The position numbers and the translations under genes were made by a program. Positions 53,960 to 63,159 of a DNA stretch of 64,000 bases are shown here, in pieces. The notes beneath the pieces were generated by a model. That model worked only from the letters and a program-made list of their open reading frames with translations, searched no databases and was not told the origin of the DNA. The stretch comes from Bryopsis sp. KO-2023 (Eukaryota; Chlorophyta; Ulvophyceae; Bryopsidales; Bryopsidaceae): assembly GCA_030272585.1 (NCBI GenBank), contig BSYQ01000002.1:4154001-4218000 (forward strand), in the 5' to 3' direction. How positions within the stretch are numbered: position 1 is the stretch's first letter; every line of letters starts with the position of its first letter.

Positions 53960-54360
53960 GGTTGTTCCTGTTTCGACAGGCGCTTGACCTGTCCAAGACA
54001 GGTAAACTTCTGTCTGAAACCGCCGATTTGCACTGTCTGGACCGGTGTTTAACCGGTCTTCGACAGGTTGTGGGCCGGTCTTTGAAAGGTTGTGGGCCTG
54101 TCCAAGACCGGTTGTTGTCCTGTCTAAGTCCGGTGAATTTGGCGGTTTGCCTGTCCAAAGCCGGAAATGCCTGTCGAAACCCGTTCCACATTTTCGACAG
54201 GCATTTCGGACCGGTGGACCGGACAGGGACAGGCCAGGACCGGTCAAAGCCTGTCCGGTCTTGCAAGGACCGGCGTTTTTTCGCTGGACCGGACAGGACC
54301 GGACAGGTTGGACCGGACCGGACCGGTTTTTCGCTGCCGGTCCGGTCGGGCCCAGGTCTG
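53960..54360. repeat. hAT subterminal repeat array, right (5') end
   Basis: CCTGTC-type palindromes grade into dense GGACCGG units next to the terminus, mirroring 36793-37080. On the coding strand the array lies upstream of the transposase start, so it overlaps the presumed promoter and may allow self-regulation. Confidence 0.8.
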
Positions 54361-54368
54361 CTCGACAA

Positions 54369-54520
54369 CGTGGTAAGCAAACGTCCGCCGCTTTGTATGC
54401 ATAAAATCACAGGCCAGCCGCCGATGGATTTCCCTTGTGCAATCATCTATTGATTCAAACGCCTTCGCTGCAAAGAACAGGAAAAAGAGAAACACGTTCC
54501 TGGTGTACAATTTAACTGCA
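54369..54520 (+). other. Right half of the locus split by the hAT insertion
   Basis: Resumes the interrupted frame: VVSKRPPLCMHKITGQ and on to FPCAII, related to VVIKNRMLYVHKIARQ at 62.3-62.5 kb. The family is not recognised. After the hAT's single 8-bp duplication is allowed for, the two halves are contiguous. Confidence 0.65.
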
Positions 54521-55470
54521 AATTTGTTTTCTTCACAGCTTGCGCAAGGTCAGGGCAGAAAGAAAATGCTGAAGTGAAAAAATGTGGAGGAGCACCCTCC
54601 CCCCCCCCCAAACCAAAAAACTGAAACCCTGGAGTATCAATGAATGAATCAATCAATCAACGAATGAAACCCTAGATGAATGTATTTTTATAGATTCCTG
54701 TTTGTCTTTGTCAATTGAATCAGTGGTTTTTGAGATAGCGCTCTTAACTTTGTGAGCAATCAGCCAGCGCTGGCGCTTAAATTAGAAATGTTAACAATTG
54801 TAAATTAGTCCTGTTTTTCGAGAAATGACCGTGGGACAGATTCTCTGAAACTTTTCCATCCAGAAGTGAATGGTTTCGTTCTCAAAAGCGCTGTGGCCCG
54901 GCGTGTCTTGCGTTCTGTGGGTTGCAATTGTTAGATAAATAATAACAATTACGACCTTCCAGATGTTTCAGGCATAAGCGTTACCTTCCAGTGCTGAAAG
55001 TTATCTGGGATATAGCATCCAAGTGATGCCTCGTTGGGGAGCCTGTCGGGAAGAAGAACGACTTCTGGCTCTATTGACGTCCCGTCTTGCTGGCGCCGTA
55101 AAAGACTTTCTCCGTGAAAATTCGACTCTTTACTGTACGAAGAAGGGAAGAATAAGATGGTTCAGCTGAAGAAGGAAAGCACTTGAATCACTCAATAAGG
55201 CCATTGTAACCCCCAGCTGCAATTCAGCTGACCCCATCAAATTATGAGTCAGTGCAAGAAGGTTGTTTTTCTTTGATAAAAACACACACCACTTTCAGGA
55301 CACAAAGCTATCTCTCTAGCGCACACGCACGGAAAATACTACAAACGCCACAAGACTAGCGCTAGCACTCCAACCGACACTGCCGCCACGACTTTTCGCG
55401 ATTCGAAGAACGAATTGTCTGGACTGGACCAACTTTCAGGTACAAAGCTCAGATGTCATCCATTTCGTGT
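54521..55470. other. Spacer, no gene recognised
   Basis: Short frames only, with a C run at 54598-54609 and AATGAATCAATCAATC-type short repeats at 54640-54665. Confidence 0.35.
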
Positions 55471-55473
55471 GTA

Positions 55474-55555
55474 TGATCTGTGCGGCCTCTTGTGCTGGGC
55501 CCCGACTCGTATCTGATCTGTGCGGCCTTTTGTGCTGGGCCCTGACTCATCTCCG
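55474..55555. repeat. 42-bp direct tandem pair
   Basis: Two units of TGATCTGTGCGGCCTYTTGT followed by GCTGGGCCCYGACTC, with a few differences, in an open frame but without a recognisable domain. Confidence 0.8.
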
Positions 55556-55847
55556 GTTCGAGGCTCGCATGCCAGACTGTACAGCCTCGACGTTGTCCCG
55601 CACTTCTCACCTATCCGCTACAAATATGCGGCCAAAGAAAGGGGTTCACTCTTCCGCTAAACAACACTGTTTGCGCCTTCCACTTTGCCTTGTGTTCGGC
55701 GTCCGACTACGCTCGAGTCTGATCCAAGGTAGAACTCTTCGTGGTGATTGGAGAGCAGAGAATTGCTTTCCGACTCTTTATCATGCTGTGGGCACAGCTC
55801 CTCCGTCCTCATCCCCACGACACAACTCCCGTCGTGTGGGTTCGACT

Positions 55848-55939
55848 CATAGGCGCAACCAGGATTTCGGGGGAGGGGGGGCCGAAATATTTTGGGGGGG
55901 ACCAGGCCCCCCCCAGGCCCCTCCCTGGTTGCGCCTATG
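55848..55939. mobile_element. hAT MITE with CATAGGCG ends, copy 3 (92 bp)
   Basis: The terminal repeat CATAGGCGCAACCAGG/CCTGGTTGCGCCTATG flanks a shortened G/C-run interior. The perfect 8-bp target duplication is GTTCGACT (55840-55847 and 55940-55947). The clean duplication makes it the best-defined member of the family in this window. Confidence 0.93.
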
Positions 55940-56309
55940 GTTCGACTCAGAGGTTTGGAGTGTTGACGAATCTGTTTGGGCGTGCAGATGCGACTCGTTT
56001 TTTCCAGTTGCTGTGGTTTGCCGTGTTGGGGTTTTCCCAACGACAAACGACGCCGATGAGAGTTGTGCCCCCTATGACAGATGTTGTTGGTGGGTTTGAT
56101 GTTGTTGATTCCTGGACTCGGCGTCGTGTGTACCAGGCAGACCAGGGTCAGGAAAGACGTGGATTTCGCGACTCTCTGGGTAGAAAAAAAACTCTGGAGT
56201 GGAACTGCGATGATAGAAGAACCGTTTTTCAAGATGACTGTTGGATTCCTTTTACATTGTGGATGGTCTGACCTTTCGTGTAAACGAAGGAAAAAAAATG
56301 GATGATTTA

Positions 56310-56408
56310 AGATTTTCAGGTTGAATCATAAGTGGTTTTCAAAGTTATTGAAGTTTTTGTTGGTTGGGGTTTGTGTCGACAGTTTTTCACTAGTCGAATT
56401 TCTAGGTG

Positions 56409-56441
<33 letters not shown>

Positions 56442-56510
56442 GTTCGGGGTTTTCAAACTTGGTTGTTGCTCGTTGGTGGGTGGTAGAATTACCATAAAAC
56501 TCACGCGAAT
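56310..56510. repeat. Direct repeat flanking the right duplication arm (first copy)
   Basis: Related to 58680-58830 in the same orientation: AATCATRAGTGGTTTTC, TTTGTGTCGRCRGTTT, CGTCGAATTTCT and GGTGGGYGGTAGAAT recur. This copy holds a T run and G run at 56420-56442 that the second lacks. The pair brackets most of the 56.5-58.7 kb arm and could be its old terminal repeats. Confidence 0.55.
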
Positions 56511-56542
56511 TGTACTTTTCTTAAATCACAATAACTGGAAAT

Positions 56543-59040
56543 GATTTTTTATCATGAACGCAAGTTTTCGTTCATGCGCTGTGTGCAACAACTATGCTAT
56601 GCGCAACGCAACGCCGGATTTCTTCTTTCTTTTTTCTTTGTTTCTTTCTCTTTCTTTTTTTTTAGAGTAGGCAAGTGACAGATATTACATCATCAGAAAC
56701 GAGCGGGAAGAAGGGGATTCGGACCAAGGCATTTATATCGCACTGTGCGCTGCTCTTCTTGTGTCTTCGTCAAAAAACAGTCTTGAAAAGGGAGTGGTTA
56801 TACAAAAGCTTTTCGGTGGCAATGGCCGTGCTCAGATTTCTCTTTGGGGTCGGTTTGGTCATCGCGGCTACACTTATCAACAAGGAATTGGACAGGAGAT
56901 ATCCGCATAGCCCCCCACCAACCACGTTTGACGAAGATGCAAGTGACTCGTCGTCATCGGACGACGACGCTCATAGCAAAAGCTCGGTACGATTGCAAAA
57001 AAAAAAAAAAAGCTATGTGTGTGTGTGTGTGTTTTTTTGTGGTCAAAGCTATGTGAAACCGCTGTGACGTTTTTCTGACGACTTCTTGGCCGCCATTTGC
57101 ATCTACAGGGAGAGGAGGAGGAGGACGGGGGTTGGCTCCCCTGAGTAGTTAGGGGAGTATTGAAGAACACGGGGAGGGGGGGGGCTTCGTGCACGGGGTT
57201 TATGTCATATAATGCGACTTGCATCTGGGGGAGTTATGGAGGAAAGAAGGCAGCGGAGAGGAAGTCGCGTGTGTGAATGAAAAAATGAACAAAGGTGAGT
57301 TACAAAAACCGAGTGTCCCAACATGTGTGAAACCTGGCAATTCTTCCCGATGACTTTGAAATACGCTTGACAATGAGAGAGGGTTGCTTGTGTAAAACGG
57401 AAGAGAAGAGGGGAAACGGACGTGGTCAGTCATAAACAACTGCTGTCTTTCTGGTTACTTTTTTCCATGAGCAACACTCCTCCCACTCGGAGAAATGAAC
57501 AATCGTATGGCTTGTTCTTTTTGACGTTTTCCCTCTTGCTTACACCTCTCCTCTGTTCTTTTACGTATCATTGGAATTTCGTATTTGGAGGGTCGACGAT
57601 TATGCGTTCAGAGGAGCTACTGTGAATGCCGTTCCGGTTGCTGATGGCCGTGGTCGCCACATTCAAAAAGTCGGTAAGTCGATAAGCGAAAAAAAGTGGC
57701 GTTCGTCTCGTACCAAACCAACAGCTCAGGAGAGCAAACTAGTTTCTCCAAACATGTGATTATTTCATTTTCTTATATCCAGTCTCTCCAAATATGCGAT
57801 TCTTTTCTCTGTCTTAAAACCAGTTACTCCAACCATGTGATTTTTCTCTTCTTCTTCCTTTCCCGTTGCAAAGTGTGATCAACAATAAGAATTGCTCTCA
57901 CTGAACCACTCTGAGTTGCACTGAGGGTGCTATGCCCGACTAAGCACTACCACAGGGGCTGGTAGACTTAACAACCAGCTTAATTTGGGTTGAATGACTC
58001 CACACCTAACGTGCAGTCAAGACGCTTGCTGTGATAGGGTCTGCTTGGAGTCGCACCAAAGCGCTCAGCACCGGAGGAGTTTGGAGTTTTTCGGTGTCGC
58101 GATGTATGTACAAGACGATCTGCACCCGTTGGCTATGGGTTTCTTCGAGTGGCGGCGCTTTGGTTTTAGCACCCAGCTGAAAAGCTTAAGGGCGGACATG
58201 ACGATTTGGATGACGAGGTAAGCGGGGTTGGAGCTCTGAAATCACGACCAAGGATATTGATTTATGTATTCTTTTTATTTTGGCAACAAAAAGTTGGACT
58301 GTTCTCTGTCAGGGAAGTTTTTGTTGGTTTTTCGGATGTGGTATTGGGGAACAGAAGGGATCAAAGACGAATATTGTGATGTAATTTTCTCAAGGACTAA
58401 TCTCTTCCCCAGGCGATGCACGGTCCAGACAACCCGGGCCGCCATTGTTAAACCGACGTCTAGTATCAATGTAAAAATCGCAAACGCTGAAGCCCAGGGG
58501 GTTGCTGGGAAATCATGACGAATAGAGAAAGAGATAGATGCATGAACTCCGTGCAGATGGAGCATACCCCTTCCTCCTGGATTGGTACACTTGTATTTGT
58601 ACTGGGTATTTGATTTGAAGTGATGGGGGGGGAGGTTACAAGTGGAATTAGTTTCAGTAAAATATTTGAAATTCTCTTCTTTGAGGTTAATCATGAGTGG
58701 TTTTCGAAGTTGTTGTTTGCGGGGGCTTGTGTCGGCGGTTTGTCATCCGTCGAATTTCTGAGGCTTTTTGGGTCTCGAACCTGGAGGTTGCTGGTCGGTG
58801 GGCGGTAGAATGAATTAGAAACTATCAAGGAAGGTTCTGTTGGTTTCTTCTGATGTTTTTGGACAGTAACCGGTCGGTCAAAAGGTTTATAGGTTGGGTA
58901 TTGAGCGAAGAAAAGAGATCAGAAGACGAATATTGTCGAATTTCTAGGGGATTCTTGGGGTTTTTTAGTTTCGGGGAGTTTTTTGGGGTTAAAATTTTGG
59001 GTTCGCTAAAATTGTGAGAAAATTTATGTTATTACATAGG
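56543..59040 (+). repeat. Inverted duplication, right arm
   Basis: Partner of 21425-23735. It carries the small membrane-protein exon at its start, the three-unit repeat near 57730-57860, CGATGCACGGTCCAGACAACCC near 58413, and ends near GTTATTACATAGG at 59040. Confidence 0.8.
56666..56986 (+). CDS. Small membrane protein exon with acidic serine tail, copy 3
   Basis: The exon follows TTTTTTTTTTAG (56665) and ends at a GT donor after AGCTCG (56986): 321 bp, 107 codons, phase 0. From KREWLYKSFS onward it matches copy 1 almost perfectly: helix VAMAVLRFLFGVGLVIAATL, then DEDASDSSSSDDDAHSKSS. Between the two landmarks the DNA is as similar as elsewhere, yet the front ~30 residues are read in another frame because of two small compensating length changes, so the first hydrophobic stretch of copy 1 is replaced by FISHCALLFLCLRQK. 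Either copy could be the original state. Function unknown. Confidence 0.45.
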
Positions 59041-59780
59041 TTAATGTCCGCATCTGTTCCAACTCAAGCCTTAACAATGTGTGCAGCCATAGAAAGTCTT
59101 TCCAAGTTTGATTCTTTTCTCAATCCTCCAGTGTTCCTGATGTAATCTCAGTAACGTAGGGACGAGAGAGGGAGGGGGGGGGTTGTTGTTTGTCTGTTTT
59201 CTCGTGCTCGGCGTCCTCACAGCTCCGTTTTCGCTTGAGAAAACTTGCGAACTCGGCAAAACAATGAAATTATCGCTTTGGGGAGCATCAGTTTTGGGAA
59301 AGCAGAGTGGCTCCTCCAGCCAGTGTTCAGCAATCAGGAGGGACCGACGCTTGCACATCCCTGAAACAAACATATCAGACTTTTTTTTTATTGACACATT
59401 AAAAGGTCCCTGATGAAGAGAACTTAGTGACGGCAGGTAGTCTGCACAGCATTAACGAATAACGTAAGCGTCTGTCTGTGAAGCTCTAGGCGCGGGTTTC
59501 AGTGGGAAAGATAAAACAGCTTGGGCCGAAAACACCACCACGACCCGATCACCAAGTCGAGTCGCTGGACACAGGGACCGCTGGCGACCAAATTTCAACC
59601 CATCTTTTTTCTGAAACTTCATGGAGCGAATAACGTTTCGAGGACAACACAGCAAACAAATTCACAAATGGGCCGGAAGTTGACGAGCTTAAATATTTAA
59701 GAACGATTTACCTGTGCGCCGACATTGCTCAGCCTGAGTCTAGGGCTTCGTCCTGCTCGCGCCTTGAAGTTCATATCGTA
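59041..59780. other. Spacer, no gene recognised
   Basis: Short frames only; no repeat partner found in the window. Confidence 0.35.
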
Positions 59781-59931
59781 CACACACACACACACGCATT
59801 CTTGCCAGCGCTTCCCACATTGCCGAACTTCGGCTTCCGCTCCTCGAACCGTTTTTCTAGCCTCTGGGCTCCCTCTCTATCGTCTTTCCACTGCGCTCTC
59901 GTCCTTTCCGCCTCACGCGCCATGTCGGAGA

Positions 59932-60098
59932 ACACCTTTGTCAAACCCACGTGGGCTGTCCTTGACGCTTCAGCCAGCACGACGACCCTGGAATTTGAGC
60001 ATGACCCGGTCCACTTTTGCTCAGACGTCCTTGAGGCTATCCAGTTCTTCACGCACCTGTTACATCGTGCAAAATCAAATAAAGAGACTTCAATTTGA
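59932..60098 (+). pseudogene. MSEN-family gene, truncated copy
   Basis: Starts at ATG 59932 and matches the gene at 62560-63045 for about 43 residues (MSENTFVKPTWAVLDAS to AIQFFTH), with the ~140-base leader also alike back to a CA repeat at 59782. The similarity stops abruptly near 60055, where copy 3 of the three-copy dispersed repeat starts, and the frame ends 13 codons later. The rest of the gene was replaced by that repeat. Confidence 0.6.
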
Positions 60099-60790
60099 TT
60101 TTTACAAGGTCTTTTAACAATATCGGCCGATTGGGAGACCCAATGGGAGTGTAAAAGCCTTTTTTGTTTCATGATTTTGTGAAACAAAACAAACAAACAT
60201 GAATTAATAACAGTGCTAATTTTGATGATACAGGCTGTCCCACCAGATATGTGGGTTTTTTTCAAACTTTTTCTTGTGAAAGATCGATCCAGCAGTTAAA
60301 CCTTTTCCATGCCATTCGGTGGGACCACCAACAATTGATCTTGGAATGTGTGCCCCCAATCGAGGAATTCCAGTTATATTTTGCTCCATTTTAAAGTGAT
60401 ACGGTGAAAAAAATATAATCTAACCCCAAAATAATATAATATCCCCATCTCGTTTTCCGTTGTCATTTGAATTCAATATATTTTATATGTATTATATATT
60501 TTATTCAATATATATTTAATATCGATCTTCTTCTCTGAGTGTGCACATATTTGGAAAGAGGTAGCTACAGTGTGGAGCTTTGTTGTTTTTTTCGGGGGGG
60601 GGGGGGATTCTGTTTGTGTGTGCACAATTTAATTTGTCAGAAGCTATTATCCAGTAAAAACCTGAAGGGGTAAACCTATGAGTGCTGTATTTTCCTCAGC
60701 TGTCTTTCACCACCTAAAAAGTTCTGATAATGAAATGGACGACCAAACAAAAAAAACTGAAAGGAAGGGGAAGTTTTTGGTGCGTGCAAA
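60056..60790. repeat. Three-copy dispersed repeat, copy 3
   Basis: The longest copy of the family at 19868-20515 and 25985-26335. It starts with ACATCGTGCAAAATCA at the point where the MSEN gene copy breaks off, which gives a sharp left boundary for the repeat. It carries the T-run/G-run block (60587-60607) and ends near GGGGAAGTTTTTGGTG. Confidence 0.75.
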
Positions 60791-62290
60791 GAATGCGGCA
60801 AACACAATACATCTTCGTCCAAGTTATTGTGGGCATCATCAGTATTGAGCTTGTAGTTACTTGTTCAGACTCACAAAATCCCAGTGTTGTACCCACAAAG
60901 TTGGTGTCGTGATTGTACGACTGAGGCAAGGATAAAACTGTACACATCGTTCGTTATTCGCCTTTTTGAAGGTCACTGTTGTAAGAGTTTTAACGTCGCA
61001 ACAGCAGTCTTTTTATCCTGGCGCTCCAACTTTGTTCCTATCGACGTCGTGTGTAGTAAACATGGTCCAGTGCTCTACACGACTTGGCGAAGCACGCGTA
61101 CGAACTGGGCAAGGGAAACGGGACACCAACACCATGAAAAGCATCGGCCAATCGATTTTCGAGAATTCTGTGGCCCAAAACACAAGAACCTAACCTCAGT
61201 TTAGCATGGGCGAGCAGGAACAACGACTCGGAGAATGCCGAGGTATCAACGCAGAAGCTCACTTCATGGTGAAAGCCATAGTAAGAAAGAGGTATGGCTG
61301 CGGAGGGGATCAACACGAGACTCGCTATCGAGGCTGAGGACAGAAGAGACGGGAACACTGAGTGGCGAATGAGATCGCGGTGTCGGTTGTATGCCGAGCG
61401 AATTTCGGCGCAACACGCGGATCTCAGTTAGTGTGTGTGCTTTTCGTCACGCCAAATCACCGAATCGCGTATCTCTGCCCTTGCGGAAGTCTTGTTGTGA
61501 ACGAGGCTTTTTCAGTAGATTCCATCGTAGGCTTTCTGTTCGTTTTTGTTTTTGTTTTTTTTAATCTATATTTCTTGTTTCTGTTTCTGTTGCACCATCA
61601 CACTTTTGAAGAGTGATACTTCCATTCCAAGAGATAGTATCATCTGCTCCATCGGGACAGGGGCTGTTCTTTCCACAGGGAGAAATGGGGTAAAGCAAAA
61701 GAACACTTGACAGTTGTTCATGTATGACAAGGTCGAGAAGTGGTTCTTTACCAGGAGACTTTGGAAACGCGATTTTAAAATACGTCAAGGATCCCACACA
61801 CTTTGGGGGTCTTCCATTGATTTCGAGCATTTTTGGGTGATGTTTTATCCAGTTCGTAGGCTGTTTTGGTTCTGTGGGTAGCAAATGTCTGAATATGTAA
61901 AAGATCATAAAATAAAATAAAAGCTCGAAATCTACCTCTATTGTGGAGGCCACCTGAGAAGAAGTGGAGATGGATTTCAGAAGTGTTCTAGGACGTTTAG
62001 GGAAAGGTTTAGGCAATTCTACTCTGGGGCCATTTCTCTTGAAACAACACTAATTTACATTTGTCAATATTGATATTATAGCGCTGGGTGATGCCCAAAA
62101 AGTCAAGAGCGCTATTCCTGAGACCACTGAGCAAACAAACAAACATACATACAAAGAATCTATAAAAAGGTAGTTCTCCAAAGCTTCTTCTGGGGTGAGG
62201 TGTGTGTGGGGGGGGGGTCTCCACATTTATACTTCTGCAATGTTCATGTTCCCGTCAGATCCCATTCGAGCCGATCTACTCCAGACCTAG
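60791..62290. other. Spacer, no gene recognised
   Basis: Short frames only; GT-rich near 61540-61590 and a G run at 62208-62218. Confidence 0.35.
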
Positions 62291-62296
62291 CGCAGC

Positions 62297-62520
62297 CTAT
62301 GAAGGCAAAAAACACCGGCAAACGTACACCGCAAACATGTCTCCCGTTTCTTGTTCTCTGGGGACACGGGCTTTCAATTGATGGATGGCTACACAAGGGG
62401 AAGCCTCCTGGCGTGCGATTTTATGGACATAAAGCATGCGGTTTTTGATCACCACGTTGTCGACAACAGCTCCATCAGATAGCATCCATATTCGTCAGGT
62501 GCTGTGTTTGCTACCGTCCG
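62297..62520 (-). CDS. Downstream coding segment of the MSEN-type locus (unrecognised)
   Basis: A minus-strand frame reads MLSDGAVVDNVVIKNRMLYV, HKIARQEASPCVAIHQ and then VPREQETGDMF. It matches, in frame, the split sequence around the hAT insertion (MLSDEGVLDN at 36.77 kb, VVSKRPPLCMHKITGQ at 54.37 kb). Conservation of the frame between two copies suggests real coding sequence. It lies about 40-260 bases beyond the stop of the 161-residue ORF on the same strand and may be a further exon or a separate gene. Confidence 0.4.
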
Positions 62521-62559
62521 CTACTCCTTGTCAAAGGGTGCTGAGTTGGCAGCATTCCG

Positions 62560-63045
62560 CTATTGGTCCCAGACAGATGCTGCAGTATCCAGCTTGGCAT
62601 TCGTTTCTGAGGCTTGAGTTTGCTGTTCCTGTCGAAAGGCTGCATTGACCACTTTTTCCTCTTGTGTTTCTTTTTCAATGGTCAGCAAACGTGCCTCAAG
62701 CTTTGAAACAACAGCACAGAGCTCCGACTGCGTTACCAATCCGCTTTGACGAGGAGCATGAGTTGGTGACGACTGGGTATGAGTCCTGATCATATTTTGA
62801 CACCACTCTCCCTGCGCAGCAAAGTCCGCTAGGCCTTCCGTTTTGTTGGCTGCGAGAGCCTTGTTGACCCCAGCAACTTCATGAACAGAGCACATGTGTT
62901 TCATATGCGCTTGCGTGAAGAACTGGATAGCCTGGAGGATGTCTGAGCAAAAGTGGACCGGGTCATGCTCAAATTCCAGGGTCGTCGTGCTGGCTAAAGC
63001 GTCAAGGACAGCCCGCGTGGGTTTGACAAAGTTGTTCTCCGACAT
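62560..63045 (-). CDS. MSEN-family protein, unrecognised
   Basis: 161 residues from ATG 63045, after a leader with a CA repeat at 63145-63165. It starts MSENNFVKPTRAVLDALAST, contains EFEHDPVHFCSDILQAIQFF, and its last ~65 residues are coiled-coil-like (VSKLEARLLTIEKETQEEK). I know no family with this layout; a structural or Gag-like protein of a mobile element and an ordinary host gene are both possible. A truncated inverted copy lies at 59932-60098, and the following segment resembles the locus struck by the hAT element. Confidence 0.5.
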   Translation of the reverse strand: MSENNFVKPTRAVLDALASTTTLEFEHDPVHFCSDILQAIQFFTQAHMKHMCSVHEVAGVNKALAANKTEGLADFAAQGEWCQNMIRTHTQSSPTHAPRQSGLVTQSELCAVVSKLEARLLTIEKETQEEKVVNAAFRQEQQTQASETNAKLDTAASVWDQ

Positions 63046-63159
63046 GGCGCGTGAGGCGGGAAGGACGATAGAGAGGGAGCCCAGAGGCTAGAAAAACGGT
63101 TCGAGGAGCGGAAGCCGAAGTTCGGCAATGGGAAGCGCTGGCAAGAATGTGTGTGTGTG

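Larger units (their letters stand above)
36793..54360 (-). mobile_element. Large hAT transposon (17.6 kb including a nested LTR element)
   Basis: Both ends carry the inverted repeat CAGACCTGGGC (left end 36793; the right end reads GCCCAGGTCTG, ending 54360). The perfect 8-bp target duplication CTCGACAA lies at 36785-36792 and 54361-54368. Without the nested chromovirus the element is about 7.4 kb. The transposase is on the minus strand in 12 exons, from 53817 to 38399. Just inside both ends, and in two introns, are arrays of GGACCGG and near-palindromic CCTGTCYRGACAGG motifs, a plausible subterminal transposase-binding array. The element sits in a locus related to 62.3-63.0 kb. Its last exon is disrupted by the chromovirus, so this copy is no longer autonomous. 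Confidence 0.93.
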
